A stretch of DNA of 64,000 nt, taken from the NCBI RefSeq assembly GCF_021233435.1, contig NZ_CP089468.1, forward strand, positions 1,550,001 through 1,614,000, written 5' to 3'. Below are positions 1 through 8,962 of the stretch, piece after piece. The notes below the pieces were generated by a model. It made no database searches. It was not told the origin of the DNA and saw only the letters and a program-made list of their open reading frames with translations. This DNA is from Halobacterium noricense (GTDB lineage: Archaea; Halobacteriota; Halobacteria; Halobacteriales; Halobacteriaceae). The translations under genes and the position numbers were made by a program. Position 1 is the stretch's first letter. Each line of letters starts with the position of its first letter.

Positions 1-808
1 CCGCGTAATCGACGGCGCTCTCGAACGCGGCATCGGCAATACCAGTCCCAATAGCACCCAAACCGGTACGTGCCTTGTCGATGGTGCCCATAGCGATCCG
101 GAACCCTTCTCCGACGCTCCCGAGGATCGCGTCGTCGTCAATAACAACGTCATCGAAGGTTGAATCTCCAGTGACGTGCCCGTGCATACCGAGGTACTCG
201 CCGCGCTCGAAGGTGAAGCCGTCTACTTCGTCAGGACTTGGCACGATGAAGACACTGACCCCGTGACCATTCTCGGGCACCGGTCGCTTACGTGCAACGA
301 CGAGATGAATATCTGCGACGCCGGCATTCGTACCGAACGTCTTCTCGCCGTTAATCCGATAGCCATTCTCCATCGTTTCCGCGACGGTCTCAAGTTCTGT
401 CGGGGAAGATCCAGCGTTAGGTTCCGTGAGGAGCATCGATGCGACCCGTTCCCCATTTACCATATCCGCGAGAAGCCGCTCACGCTGGGCTTCAGTTCCG
501 AAGTTCAAGACCGGTAACGCCGCGAAGGTATGTCCCTGAATCGTCTCGGCGACGGCACCACTCTCCGCGGCGATTCGCTCGATAGCAAGACAGTACGCCA
601 CGAAATCGGAACCGAGACCCCCGTATTCCTCAGGCACAAGGATTCCCAGCAGTCCGCGATCGCCCGCCTCCTCAATCACGTCGCGGGGGAAGTCACCGGT
701 TTGCTCGATTTCTTCGGCGCGCTCGGCGACAACTTCGGTCGCGAATTTCTCGGCGCGTTCACGGACTGCGCGCTGTTCGGCAGATACGGCCTGCTCGATG
801 AGTGCCAT
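1..808 (-). CDS. Acyl-CoA dehydrogenase, 3' end beyond the window
   Basis: This is the first 269 residues of an acyl-CoA dehydrogenase, a flavoenzyme that introduces an alpha,beta double bond into an acyl-CoA. Visible family motifs are PEEYGGLGSD near residue 62, the FAD/substrate segment MLLTEPNAGSSP, the strand TFGTNAGVADIHLVV, and RTGLGAIGTGIADAA near the cut end. The C-terminal helical domain with the catalytic base lies outside the window. The ATG at 808 gives the standard start MALIEQAVSAEQ. It is the last visible gene of a minus-strand run after the MBL hydrolase (72 bp gap) and two UbiD-type proteins, so it probably acts in the same acid catabolism. The exact substrate cannot be read from sequence. 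Confidence 0.93.
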   Translation of the reverse strand, partial: MALIEQAVSAEQRAVRERAEKFATEVVAERAEEIEQTGDFPRDVIEEAGDRGLLGILVPEEYGGLGSDFVAYCLAIERIAAESGAVAETIQGHTFAALPVLNFGTEAQRERLLADMVNGERVASMLLTEPNAGSSPTELETVAETMENGYRINGEKTFGTNAGVADIHLVVARKRPVPENGHGVSVFIVPSPDEVDGFTFERGEYLGMHGHVTGDSTFDDVVIDDDAILGSVGEGFRIAMGTIDKARTGLGAIGTGIADAAFESAVDYA

Positions 809-880
809 GGCTTCAACTCCAGTAGCCTGCCCCTTAGATTTAACGTGCTTCAGTTCACGTCAGCGAGTAGGCGAGGTAGA

Positions 881-1804
881 TCACGTCGCTCGGACGTATC
901 GTACGGGGTGAAGACCGACGCGCTGTACGTCATCATTCGCTTCTGCGTAGGCAAGATGAGCGGCTGCTTCGCCTGCGCCCATCTTCGCGTGGATGCCGGA
1001 TATCTCCCCGAAGCACGCGCAGGCGACGCCCCAGGGCGTTTTCGCTACCTCTTCGTCAAGTGTGGCCACCATCGTTTCGACGCGATCATCGTGGTGTTGG
1101 CGTATCTCGTCGAGTCGACTGGGGATAGCGACACTGATTCCATGCCCTGGCTGAGTCGTCTGGTGTTCTTCGAGGATTGTCTCGAGCTGTTCGAGCGTCT
1201 CGAAGTAGGTGGCTAGAGCGTTGTCTAGCCGGGTGTCACTCCCACCAACGTTAGGAGTGTACGTCGGGAGTACCGCGTCACCTACGAAGCAATAGGTGCC
1301 GTTCGCGATAACGAGGTGCCCCTTCGTGTGGCCAGGTGCCGAATAAACAGTGTAGTCTGCAATTCGGTCCCCCGACGTGTGGGTCACGACAAGATATTCC
1401 GCGGGCATCGGCGACGTTGTATCGTTTTCACGAATCGCCGCCACGACGTCGTCAGGTACTCCCCATTTACGAAGGTGATCGGCGTCCCGGCTAAGCCGCG
1501 TCTCGCGTGCGTTGTCGTAGTCCGCAACGAGTGGTGCATCGTCTTCATGCATGTGTATTTGTGCACCCGCAACATCCGCGAGTCGTGGCGCAAGTCCTGC
1601 GTGGTCGACGTGCCAGTGGGTGACAACAATATGGTCGACATCAGTGATAGAGAACTCAGTAGCTTCGATCCCATCTATGAGTGTGTGCCACGACCCCTCG
1701 GTCGGCGGCCCAGGATCAACGATGAGCCTGGACTCCGGGACGAAATACGTGCTATTCGATCCTTCGGGACTACTGTCGTCGTGACTGATGTGATGTACTG
1801 CCAT
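881..1804 (-). CDS. MBL-fold metallo-hydrolase
   Basis: A 307-residue metallo-beta-lactamase-fold hydrolase. The metal-binding motif HWHVDH (H63, H65, D67, H68) is complete. Further expected ligands are seen at APGHTKGH (near residue 158), FVGDAV and the C-terminal GHG. Proteins of this kind hydrolyse thioesters, lactones or similar bonds. Beside an acyl-CoA dehydrogenase and UbiD decarboxylases, a CoA-thioester hydrolase role is plausible but not proven. The ATG at 1804 overlaps the stop of the upstream UbiD-like gene by one base (TGATG), which indicates translational coupling within one operon. Confidence 0.9.
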   Translation of the reverse strand: MAVHHISHDDSSPEGSNSTYFVPESRLIVDPGPPTEGSWHTLIDGIEATEFSITDVDHIVVTHWHVDHAGLAPRLADVAGAQIHMHEDDAPLVADYDNARETRLSRDADHLRKWGVPDDVVAAIRENDTTSPMPAEYLVVTHTSGDRIADYTVYSAPGHTKGHLVIANGTYCFVGDAVLPTYTPNVGGSDTRLDNALATYFETLEQLETILEEHQTTQPGHGISVAIPSRLDEIRQHHDDRVETMVATLDEEVAKTPWGVACACFGEISGIHAKMGAGEAAAHLAYAEANDDVQRVGLHPVRYVRAT

Positions 1805-3270
1805 CAGCTCTCCGGCTCGTTCTCCGGTCCGTGATCAAAACCCATCTCTTCCCACGTCGTTTCGACGACGCGTCGAAGCTCTTCGGGGTACATATTTTCG
1901 AATGTTACCCGTGGCGCGATGTACTCTGTATCCCACCGCGGATCCCACGTTGCATCCACGTAGAGGTTCGACCCAGTCGCACCATCATCTCGGTAGTAGG
2001 GGACGCTCGCTGCGGATGCATTCGGTTCGGAGAATTCCCAGTCATTCGCTGGGTTCGCTTTCACCCACATGTCGTCAAACGCGCGAGCGAGGTCTACCGG
2101 CTTTGTTTCACTTTCCAGAACGATCACCTTGTCGAATAGCGAGGAAAATGAAAAGAGCGTATTCGCGAGCTGCCATTCGAAGCCCGCGTAAAGAATCTCC
2201 GAGGCAATCAAACAAATACCGAGGCCTGCTTCTGCCGGGAGAGCGATCCATTCGACAGGAGTTACCCCCCAGTAGTTGTCGAGTCGATTGAACAGATGGG
2301 CACTCTCGATAGTGCCCGTGAGTTGAATCCCATCTGCCATCGGTGCTCCCGTCGGAGAGAACGGGACCGTGGGGTCGTTTCTGAGTGCGAGTTCGGTCGC
2401 GGATACAGACACACCGACGGTATCAATAAATCCCTCCCACGGGGTCGGCGGTCCAGCTGGGATCACATCTGTGGTGACTGTATCAACAGTGGTCTCGATG
2501 AGCACCTCGCTCGACGAAGGAATCGGGCCTGCAACACTCTCGGCGACCTCGAGGTCCGCAAACGCTGCAGCGATGGCCATCGCGTCACTCGTTCTCGCTC
2601 CACCCCGCCAATCGATCAGCGTCCCGATAAGTGCTGCCGGGGGAACTCCAAGTGCGATGGTTACTGGCGATCCGGGCTTGAGACTGGTAGCGACTTCACG
2701 AGGAAGACTCAATCGGAGCTGATCACCACCGTGTACAGAACCCCGCACTGGCGCCCAGCACGCGGGCTCCGATACGGCCTCACCCCTCATGTCAGCGGAC
2801 TGTATTCTCCCAGGGATGTCTGGGGTATCCGGTACTGCTGCAATACCCAACGTAAATGTTGGAATTCCGTCCGAGTGCACGGCCGGGAGGCCCAGAGAGG
2901 GTAGATCGACAACATCCTCGGCGGTTGCTAACGTGTTGGTCCATTCGATATTCCCCGGCTCACCCGACGTAGCGGCGATAAGCTCAGTGATGACGTCTTG
3001 ATAGGAGCTGTCCTGGCTCAAACCGAGAGCAGACGTAATGCGCGACCACGGTTCGCGTTCCCGGATTGCCAAGCGGTCCGGCCCCCCGTACGCCCCGCTA
3101 ACGAGGTTAACGATTCCACCGGTATCGGTGAGCTGGACTGCCGGGCCATTCGCGTGTAGTACCTCCGCACCTACGGCAGTCGCTTCGTTAGCCCAATGTA
3201 CGTGTTCTTCGATGGTGATACAGTCATTTTTCTCGCGTAGCCCGTCGAGGTGGCTGCGGAACGAACTCAT
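1804..3270 (-). CDS. UbiD-family protein lacking the catalytic motif
   Basis: A 488-residue member of the UbiD (prenylated-FMN decarboxylase) family, recognised from overall length, from EREPWSRITSALGL near the N-terminus (compare ERPWDHIAVALGL in the neighbour) and from the linked full-length paralogue. The active-site segment EGPFG[DE] is replaced by AGPPTPWEG, so the catalytic glutamate is not seen, and the N-terminal prFMN-binding stretch is poorly conserved. The likely role is a non-catalytic partner of the neighbour or a strongly altered decarboxylase; this is inference. Its start overlaps the stop of the upstream UbiD gene by four bases (ATGA). No ubiX for cofactor synthesis lies in this window. 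Confidence 0.78.
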   Translation of the reverse strand: MSSFRSHLDGLREKNDCITIEEHVHWANEATAVGAEVLHANGPAVQLTDTGGIVNLVSGAYGGPDRLAIREREPWSRITSALGLSQDSSYQDVITELIAATSGEPGNIEWTNTLATAEDVVDLPSLGLPAVHSDGIPTFTLGIAAVPDTPDIPGRIQSADMRGEAVSEPACWAPVRGSVHGGDQLRLSLPREVATSLKPGSPVTIALGVPPAALIGTLIDWRGGARTSDAMAIAAAFADLEVAESVAGPIPSSSEVLIETTVDTVTTDVIPAGPPTPWEGFIDTVGVSVSATELALRNDPTVPFSPTGAPMADGIQLTGTIESAHLFNRLDNYWGVTPVEWIALPAEAGLGICLIASEILYAGFEWQLANTLFSFSSLFDKVIVLESETKPVDLARAFDDMWVKANPANDWEFSEPNASAASVPYYRDDGATGSNLYVDATWDPRWDTEYIAPRVTFENMYPEELRRVVETTWEEMGFDHGPENEPES

Positions 3271-4772
3271 GCTTCGGTCTCCGTGATATCAAAGTCAACG
3301 TCTGCTCGGCGGAGAATGTCTCTGGCCTCTTCACGTATTTTTTCACCCTCCCAATCTGGCCGGCTTTCGCCCTCGCTCGTTGCATCGATGTATGCCTTCG
3401 ATGTCTTCGCCTTCGACGTCCCCGTTTCTGCGTTCCCTTTTTCCTCTGGGGTCTGGTAGATGTTGAGTGGCACTTTTGGCATCGTCTCCACTCCGAATTG
3501 GTGGAAATCTTGGTCCGGATCGGCGTGGAGCGCGACGGACTCTAAGACAGCTCTAGTGTCGAGGGCATCCACTTCCTCGTCGACGAAGATGAACGCGTCA
3601 ATATGGAGCATTCCCCACGTCGTGAAGATGAAATTGGCAAGTTCGTGGAGGTGTCCAGAGTGAGAGATGTCCGTCGAAATGACGTATACTGTTCGAGGAG
3701 TGAAACGCCACGGCACACACTTCTCGACATCGTATCCTGCTTTACGTAGGCCAAGCGTTGCGTCCGGCCCAACGCACGCGACCTCGGTCGATGCACTGGT
3801 GTTGAGTGTGTGTCCGACACCTGACCCTTCGACGCAAAACGGTATGTAGGGCTGTTTTCGATGTGTGATTGCGTCGACTTGGAGCGCCGGCATCGAGCGT
3901 CGAGGGCCGTGCATATAACCGAAGTAGTCGCCGAATGGACCTTCATCGAGTCGCTCATCTGGTTTAATCCGTCCTTCGATAACGACTTCAGCAGTCGCGG
4001 GCACTTTGAGGTCGTTCGTCTCACACTCGACGAGCTCAACTGGGTCGCCTTTGAGGCCTCCAGCGAACGCTGCTTCGTCGCGGCCGGTCGGGATCCACAT
4101 CGACGACGTCATCTGCGTCACCGGTTCCCCTCCGACGACGAGGGCGACCGGCATCGGTTCGTTCCTGCGCTCGTATTTGTAGTAGTAAATATTCGGAGTT
4201 TGTTCACCTGCTAGTAGGAGGAGACTCGCGCGGTCGCCGTCGTGGATCATCGCCCGATGGGCCGACCAGTCCGTCCACGTCGAATCCGGATCATCAACCA
4301 CCATCGTATGCAAATTTGAATACCGGCCGCCATCGCCAGCATGGATGTATGGCCACGGTAATGTGAGCAAATCGGCGTCGTCTCCGCGATGTACGACCGA
4401 TTTACAGGCCGCCTCGTCACGATCCACAACTTTCGATTCGATCGGATGTTGTAATCGGTCGATGATCTCCTCGTAGTAGTCGTCTGCGGAAAGGTCAGCG
4501 GGAAGTCCAAGCGCAACTGCGATGTGGTCCCATGGACGCTCCCGGCTACCCCGGTATGGGTCTCCAACGAGCCGGGCGTCGACTTCCGAACCTTCGACAG
4601 TTTCAAACACGGGGATCTTGTCATCCCGACGGTTCGCGAGCATCGTGACTGCGCTTGCCTCCAAGTCCCACGAGATAGGTGTTTGAATGCGGTTCAGAAC
4701 TTCGTAGTCGTCGAGGCGGTCCAAATACTCTCGGAACCCACTGACAGGTTTTGATACCGACATATCAGTCAT
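3267..4772 (-). CDS. UbiD-family decarboxylase
   Basis: A 501-residue UbiD-family (de)carboxylase using prenylated FMN. The family triad is visible: R173 in AHRAMIHDGDR, E277 and D282 in DEGPFGDYFGY. The segment FCVEGSGVGHTLN and the C-terminal part with HADPDQDFHQFGVET also fit the family. Enzymes of this group remove or add carboxyl groups on aromatic or unsaturated acids, and the sequence does not give the substrate. The ORF begins at ATG 4772, two bases before the stop of the 166-residue gene; a second ATG at 4763 is possible. Tight spacing to the flanking genes marks an operon with the degenerate paralogue, the MBL hydrolase and the acyl-CoA dehydrogenase. Confidence 0.9.
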   Translation of the reverse strand: MTDMSVSKPVSGFREYLDRLDDYEVLNRIQTPISWDLEASAVTMLANRRDDKIPVFETVEGSEVDARLVGDPYRGSRERPWDHIAVALGLPADLSADDYYEEIIDRLQHPIESKVVDRDEAACKSVVHRGDDADLLTLPWPYIHAGDGGRYSNLHTMVVDDPDSTWTDWSAHRAMIHDGDRASLLLLAGEQTPNIYYYKYERRNEPMPVALVVGGEPVTQMTSSMWIPTGRDEAAFAGGLKGDPVELVECETNDLKVPATAEVVIEGRIKPDERLDEGPFGDYFGYMHGPRRSMPALQVDAITHRKQPYIPFCVEGSGVGHTLNTSASTEVACVGPDATLGLRKAGYDVEKCVPWRFTPRTVYVISTDISHSGHLHELANFIFTTWGMLHIDAFIFVDEEVDALDTRAVLESVALHADPDQDFHQFGVETMPKVPLNIYQTPEEKGNAETGTSKAKTSKAYIDATSEGESRPDWEGEKIREEARDILRRADVDFDITETEA

Positions 4773-5273
4773 TTATTCATCATCTCCGACGAGCCGTTGT
4801 GACATTTGTTCGTGCTTGAGATCCATTCGCTGGCTAACATACTGATCAAGCAGGTCTGACTGTGTCTCCGAGAGGTGGTTCAGAAATACCGTACGGACAA
4901 CTTCCGAGACGGAGTCGTATTCACCAACTTCTACGAGATACGTCGCGAGCGCCCTCACTTCTTCACTGCGAACTGTGACCACATTAGATTTCGACTGACT
5001 CTCCCTGATACACTTACGGAGCACAGCTTCGTCGATCGGACGCGTGCTCGGCTCCGTTTCGATGACCTCGATGTACCACTGTTCTTCAGTGTTCTCGTGG
5101 GGGCCACGCATAATTGTCAGCATATCTGGGTCATCAAGCTCGTCCGCCTGACGAGACAAACGAGCACGCGTCTGGAAAATCTCTTTTGTCTCCTGATCTG
5201 TGACCTGGATCGTGACCTCACCATCTGTGTCCTCAGGGACGTGATCCTCCGAAGTAATGTACGTCGTACTCAT
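4773..5273 (-). CDS. Uncharacterised protein with ribbon-helix-helix-like C-terminal half
   Basis: A 166-residue acidic protein with no certain family. Residues 97-135 (VVTVRSEEVRALATYLVEVG followed by EYDSVSEVVRTVFLNHL) have the strand-helix-helix pattern of CopG/ParD-type ribbon-helix-helix proteins, including the EYxSxSE turn. The N-terminal half contains VTIQVTDQETKEIFQTRARL, which could be a beta-rich domain. It is the first gene of the UbiD operon and may regulate it; this is inference from position. A TATA-like box on the minus strand at 5327-5337 would give a leader of about 30 nt. Confidence 0.7.
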   Translation of the reverse strand: MSTTYITSEDHVPEDTDGEVTIQVTDQETKEIFQTRARLSRQADELDDPDMLTIMRGPHENTEEQWYIEVIETEPSTRPIDEAVLRKCIRESQSKSNVVTVRSEEVRALATYLVEVGEYDSVSEVVRTVFLNHLSETQSDLLDQYVSQRMDLKHEQMSQRLVGDDE

Positions 5274-5326
5274 TTTCCACCACCACGGTGTGAGACTATT
5301 CCTGACATACCCATACCTTACTTTCC

Positions 5327-5338
5327 TGCTAGTATAAA
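5327..5338 (-). promoter_or_regulatory. TATA box of the UbiD operon
   Basis: Minus-strand GATTTATACTAG lies about 60 nt above the ATG at 5273 in an otherwise empty stretch. It is the only good TATA match upstream of the operon. Confidence 0.5.
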
Positions 5339-5492
5339 TCTACGGTAGTGGTAGTAGCCATTCCGAATCTGCTCCACGGTCTCCACTGACCGGCATCGAC
5401 CGGGGTTGACTGTCCGGTAAGCTAGTTCGTGGGCAGGAAAGTCGCCAAGACAGGGAGATCAGATGATTGTAGAGTGACCTAATGAGAACCGT

Positions 5493-5960
5493 GGCACGGG
5501 CTGGTTTAGCACTCTTGAGCGGGCGCTCTTCCATCGAGCGATTGATGCGGTCTCTGATGGTTGTAGTAATGTACGAACTGTTCAAGTCATTTGCATGCGC
5601 TCGCCCGACTGCCCACCCACGAGTTATGGAAACTGTCGAGCCGCATTTTGGGGGAGTGAAACCATTTTTCGGCGAGGGTTCGGTCGGGATAGTCTACTCG
5701 ACCGTTCAATCCTAATCAAGGGATGATAGTTCGATAGATGGGCTGATCAACGACAAGCACAGCATCAGAGCTATCGTGTTCCTCGCCGAATCCAGCCAAG
5801 AATGCAGCCACTGGATTACTGCCATGTCGTCCGAACAACTGGACATCGGGGGTCAACTTTGCATCGGGTTATATTGCATTATATTATCAAGACCATTCAT
5901 CATTAATCTTGATAGTAGTTTCGTCAACGGCGACCCGCTTCGGCTGCGCCTCAGCGGGCG
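5493..5960 (-). pseudogene. Decayed IS6-type transposase relic
   Basis: On the minus strand this stretch aligns by eye with the IS6-type element at 58080-58707. The C-terminal HYYNHQRPHQSL segment lies near 5525-5575, the central part around 5640-5720, and PKRVAVDET-like sequence at 5920-5945. Frame changes and deletions are many. The right end GGCACGGGCTGGTTTAG at 5493-5509 is a worn version of GGCACTGTCTAGTTTAG. It lies directly downstream of the M20 gene. The 5340-5492 stretch holds nothing I can identify. Confidence 0.75.
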
Positions 5961-5966
5961 GGAGGT

Positions 5967-7250
5967 TCACGACAAGAGGTCGAGGATGGCTCCTGAGAGA
6001 ACCGAAACACCGATCAACAGACAATCTTCGTCAATATCAAACGTTGGGGTGTGGTGTCCACTAGGATTACCGCCACCAATTCCGACATACGTTGCTTTCC
6101 CGCCGTTCTCTTTAACGGCTCGCATAAGGTAGGTCACATCCTCGCTAGCACCTGTACTACCGCGTCGATGTACTGAAGAGACCTCGTCGACATCGCCTGC
6201 AATCCCGTCGACGAGATCAACCAGCTCTTCGTCGCTGTCTTCACGGATCGCTTCTCCAATAAGCGAGGTCTCGGCCTCACAGCCCTGCGCTTCCGCCGCT
6301 GAATCGATGTGCCGGAGAACTGAATCGCGCATATACTCCATCAATTCATCCGAATCCCCGCGCACTTCTACCGTTGCAGTCGCTTTGCTGGCGATTACAT
6401 TAGCGGCGTTGTCGGAATTTATCTCCCCGACGTTTACCCGAGTGGCTCCATCTCTGTGACGCGGAATGCCGTAGATATTGCTCGTGGCATCCACAAGTGC
6501 TTGGACCGCATTCTGGCCCTGATTCGGGGCTAACCCGGCGTGGGCAGATTCGCCAGTGAACGTGACATCGAAGCGCGAGAAGGCAAGTACTTCGTCGAGG
6601 CCCGCAACCACGGTTCCGGTCGGGTGGTCGAGTCCGACGTGTGTACCGACCAGGTAGTCCACATCATCGATGTGCGACCCGGCAGCCATCGCTTTGCCGC
6701 CCCCGAGGAGCTCCTCCGAAGGTTGGAAAAAGACCTTGAACGTCCCGCTGAAATCGCTTTCGAGGACTGTTTGAAGCGTTCCCAAGCCGAACGTGATGTG
6801 TGCGTCATGGCCGCATGCGTGCATAAACCCCTCATTCTCGGAGCGGTAGCCAGCGCCGGTCGGCTTATGGCTCTCGTTGGCCGACTCGGTGATCGGGAGA
6901 GCATCGATATCAACGCGAAGCCCTACCGTCGGACCGTCACCGCGATCGACAACTGCGACAACCCCAGTATGCCCGCCTGCAACCTGTTCGAGGATGTCGT
7001 CTCGGTCCGTCCGAGCTGCCGCTCGTTCGAGCCATTCGGATTGTGCCTGTTCGTCTGGAACCCCTAATCGCTCGTCGGGATCGAGCGCTTCAGCCCCGAT
7101 GTGAATCTGGTCAACATCCAGGCTTTCGAGTTCTTCGACGATTCGGGTCGTTGTCCAGAACTCACGCCACCCGGGTTCCGGGAATTCGTGGAATTCACGC
7201 CGGAGAGCGATGAGTTCCTGCTCCGTTGGTAGGTTCATGTTCGTTGTCAT
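5967..7250 (-). CDS. M20-family amidohydrolase (AbgA-like)
   Basis: A 427-residue metal-dependent amidohydrolase/carboxypeptidase of the M20 family. Zinc-ligand motifs are visible as HACGHDAH and FFQPSEELLGGG, followed by the dimerisation lid with ESAHAGLAPNQGQNAVQAL and the C-terminal GIGGGNPSGHHTP. The closest functional type I recognise is AbgA-like aminobenzoyl-glutamate hydrolase or an N-acyl amino-acid hydrolase. It is the last gene of a three-gene minus-strand run with two membrane proteins, 43 bp after the second, suggesting uptake and hydrolysis of an amidated compound. The ATG at 7250 is used; ATG 7238 (MNLPTEQ) is also possible. Confidence 0.9.
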   Translation of the reverse strand: MTTNMNLPTEQELIALRREFHEFPEPGWREFWTTTRIVEELESLDVDQIHIGAEALDPDERLGVPDEQAQSEWLERAAARTDRDDILEQVAGGHTGVVAVVDRGDGPTVGLRVDIDALPITESANESHKPTGAGYRSENEGFMHACGHDAHITFGLGTLQTVLESDFSGTFKVFFQPSEELLGGGKAMAAGSHIDDVDYLVGTHVGLDHPTGTVVAGLDEVLAFSRFDVTFTGESAHAGLAPNQGQNAVQALVDATSNIYGIPRHRDGATRVNVGEINSDNAANVIASKATATVEVRGDSDELMEYMRDSVLRHIDSAAEAQGCEAETSLIGEAIREDSDEELVDLVDGIAGDVDEVSSVHRRGSTGASEDVTYLMRAVKENGGKATYVGIGGGNPSGHHTPTFDIDEDCLLIGVSVLSGAILDLLS

Positions 7251-7293
7251 GGGTGCTTGTAATGTGTGATCGTTCGTAGTGCAAATATCTTTG

Positions 7294-8052
7294 TTACTCG
7301 CTTGCCTCGTCGGGCGGTGATATCATATCGCGTTGCCACATCCAGCGAGCGATAAGCGTTGTACCGAATACAGAGACGATTATCACTGCATACAGGGGAT
7401 AGCTCGGCAGGAAAGCTAAGTAACCAAGTTCCAATAACAGCGTCATGGTCAACGCGATCGTGAACCCGATACCCGCAACCTTCGGGTAGTCTCTCCCGAA
7501 CTGTGCGAAGATCGCACCGAAGACTGCGGGTACTAGGTACGATTCGAGCGCGCTTCTCCAGATTTCGGGGAGTGCCTGGAACGCTGATACGAGTGCGACC
7601 GCACCAATTCCCAAGACCACCGTGTTAACGAAAATCGAAGCAGCGATTGCTACCGTCGAGATGATACTCGCCTGCGGCGTTCCTGCCTCGACGTCTGACG
7701 CTTCCTGGGCCGCTGCGGCACAGGGTAGTCGAAGATTTGAGATATTCCCCGACAGGAACGCCATATACGTCCCAGGAATCCCCAACACCGGATAATACGA
7801 CAGCGGTTCGATAACCCAAGCCCAACCGAACGTGATCGCGACCGATGTGAACGCTCCGACAATCGCCGCTGAGGGGGGAAGGATACCGAAGACGGCCAGC
7901 AGAGTGACTCCTGGCCCCAACGAGAGTACGACCGCAAGCAGGTTGGTCCTCCTCCCCCATTTATTGATATACGGAACGAAATTATCCTGATAAATGTCAC
8001 TACTGTCTGTCGTTTGAGACTTGTTGACTTGTTCGCTCTGACCTTTAGACAT
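7294..8052 (-). CDS. Membrane protein, partner of the DUF5058-like protein
   Basis: A 252-residue integral membrane protein with about six hydrophobic segments (starting near residues 35, 62, 85, 129, 165 and 199) and short polar ends. Similar proteins that I recall beside DUF5058 and M20 genes in bacteria carry the loose label small-conductance mechanosensitive channel; I do not see a true MscS domain here. It starts one base after the stop of the upstream membrane gene and precedes the M20 hydrolase. The two membrane proteins may form one transporter feeding the hydrolase; this is inference. Confidence 0.75.
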   Translation of the reverse strand: MSKGQSEQVNKSQTTDSSDIYQDNFVPYINKWGRRTNLLAVVLSLGPGVTLLAVFGILPPSAAIVGAFTSVAITFGWAWVIEPLSYYPVLGIPGTYMAFLSGNISNLRLPCAAAAQEASDVEAGTPQASIISTVAIAASIFVNTVVLGIGAVALVSAFQALPEIWRSALESYLVPAVFGAIFAQFGRDYPKVAGIGFTIALTMTLLLELGYLAFLPSYPLYAVIIVSVFGTTLIARWMWQRDMISPPDEASE

Positions 8053-8053
8053 C

Positions 8054-8803
8054 TTACCACCAACCCCCGACGGTCACTTGGATTGCGACACCGACTAGGA
8101 GGCCAACGAACATCGCCGCCCCTAGTGCCCACTCTCTGAGCCACTGAATGCCTCGTCTTTCGGCGAGTTCCAACAGCATGAGCATCACAAGACCCCCGGC
8201 CGCGATGGAACCAGTCTCCGGAGTCCCAGCAGTGACTTCACCACTCAGAAAGTACGCGAACGCCCCAAGCATCGCTGCGGCGCTGATGATCGGTATGAGT
8301 TTTTCGTCGCCGTTGCTGATCTTCGTTCTGACTGCCTCCATATGCCGCGTGCCAAAGGCTGAAACGAGTAACCAACCAGTCCCACCGAGTGTCATCGACC
8401 AGACAGCCGTTGCGTACGCCGTCTCAGTGATGTCCCCATCACCAAGGCTGTATCCGAACTGGCTGACGCCTAGCTCAGCAGCTGGGAGCTCAAACGCCAC
8501 CGATCCGATCACTGAAAGACGCATCCATGCAACAGGACCACCGACAGTCGCAATCAGGGCCAACATCCCAGCTAACACCGCGACGGAAGGGCCGATAGAC
8601 GATATCACCCCCGTCTTAAATCCCGTCTTCAGTTTCTCTTCTGATAGCCCCATCTCTTTCCCGTCATGCCACGCACGACGGAGGAAGATGACAGCTTGCA
8701 ACAGTACGACTGAAACAACTGGTAGCGTCGACAGCCACAACCAACGACTATTGGCAATATCCATATACGCTGGTGCTATCGGTGCTAATGTATGCCATAC
8801 CAT
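8054..8803 (-). CDS. DUF5058-like membrane protein
   Basis: A membrane protein with about seven hydrophobic stretches. The segment ANSRWLWLSTLPVVSVVLLQ followed by IFLRRAW, and GPSVAVLAGMLALIATVGGP followed by VAWMRLS, resemble the DUF5058 family. I start it at ATG 8803 (249 residues, MVWHTLAPIAP) because a strong TATA box lies 27 nt upstream, which gives a leaderless message. A longer frame to 8911 would run through the promoter. It is the first gene of the three-gene unit with 7294-8052 and the M20 amidohydrolase. Confidence 0.78.
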   Translation of the reverse strand: MVWHTLAPIAPAYMDIANSRWLWLSTLPVVSVVLLQAVIFLRRAWHDGKEMGLSEEKLKTGFKTGVISSIGPSVAVLAGMLALIATVGGPVAWMRLSVIGSVAFELPAAELGVSQFGYSLGDGDITETAYATAVWSMTLGGTGWLLVSAFGTRHMEAVRTKISNGDEKLIPIISAAAMLGAFAYFLSGEVTAGTPETGSIAAGGLVMLMLLELAERRGIQWLREWALGAAMFVGLLVGVAIQVTVGGWW

Positions 8804-8825
8804 GGCATATCCCCAATATACGAAC

Positions 8826-8838
8826 AAATATATAAAAC
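8826..8838 (-). promoter_or_regulatory. TATA box for the DUF5058/M20 operon
   Basis: Minus-strand GGTTTTATATATT lies about 27 nt above ATG 8803, the normal distance for leaderless haloarchaeal transcription. Confidence 0.65.
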
Positions 8839-8907
8839 CAGTGGTGACCTTAGAAGGCCGTGACCGTATAGACGTAACCAGGTGAATAGAAGGTTCGAGG
8901 CGAAAAT

Positions 8908-8925
8908 CCACGGCTTCAGCCGTGG
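8908..8925. repeat. Hairpin of IS200/IS605 right-end type
   Basis: Arms CCACGGC and GCCGTGG enclose a TTCA loop. This hairpin is typical of ends of haloarchaeal IS200/IS605/IS1341 elements and may be a solitary relic. It could also serve as a terminator for the broken lipA, since it lies just after it. No transposase is nearby. Confidence 0.55.
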
Positions 8926-8962
8926 GTCGTTCGACCTCGTATCCGGCTTCTGCGTCTGTTTA

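Noticed and set aside
5967-8803. Mechanosensitive channel function for the membrane proteins
   Set aside because: No MscS or MscL domain is visible; the label used for relatives appears to be a loose annotation.
8908-8925. tRNA-like or riboswitch structure
   Set aside because: It is a single short hairpin matching IS200/IS605 right ends; there are no tRNA arms.
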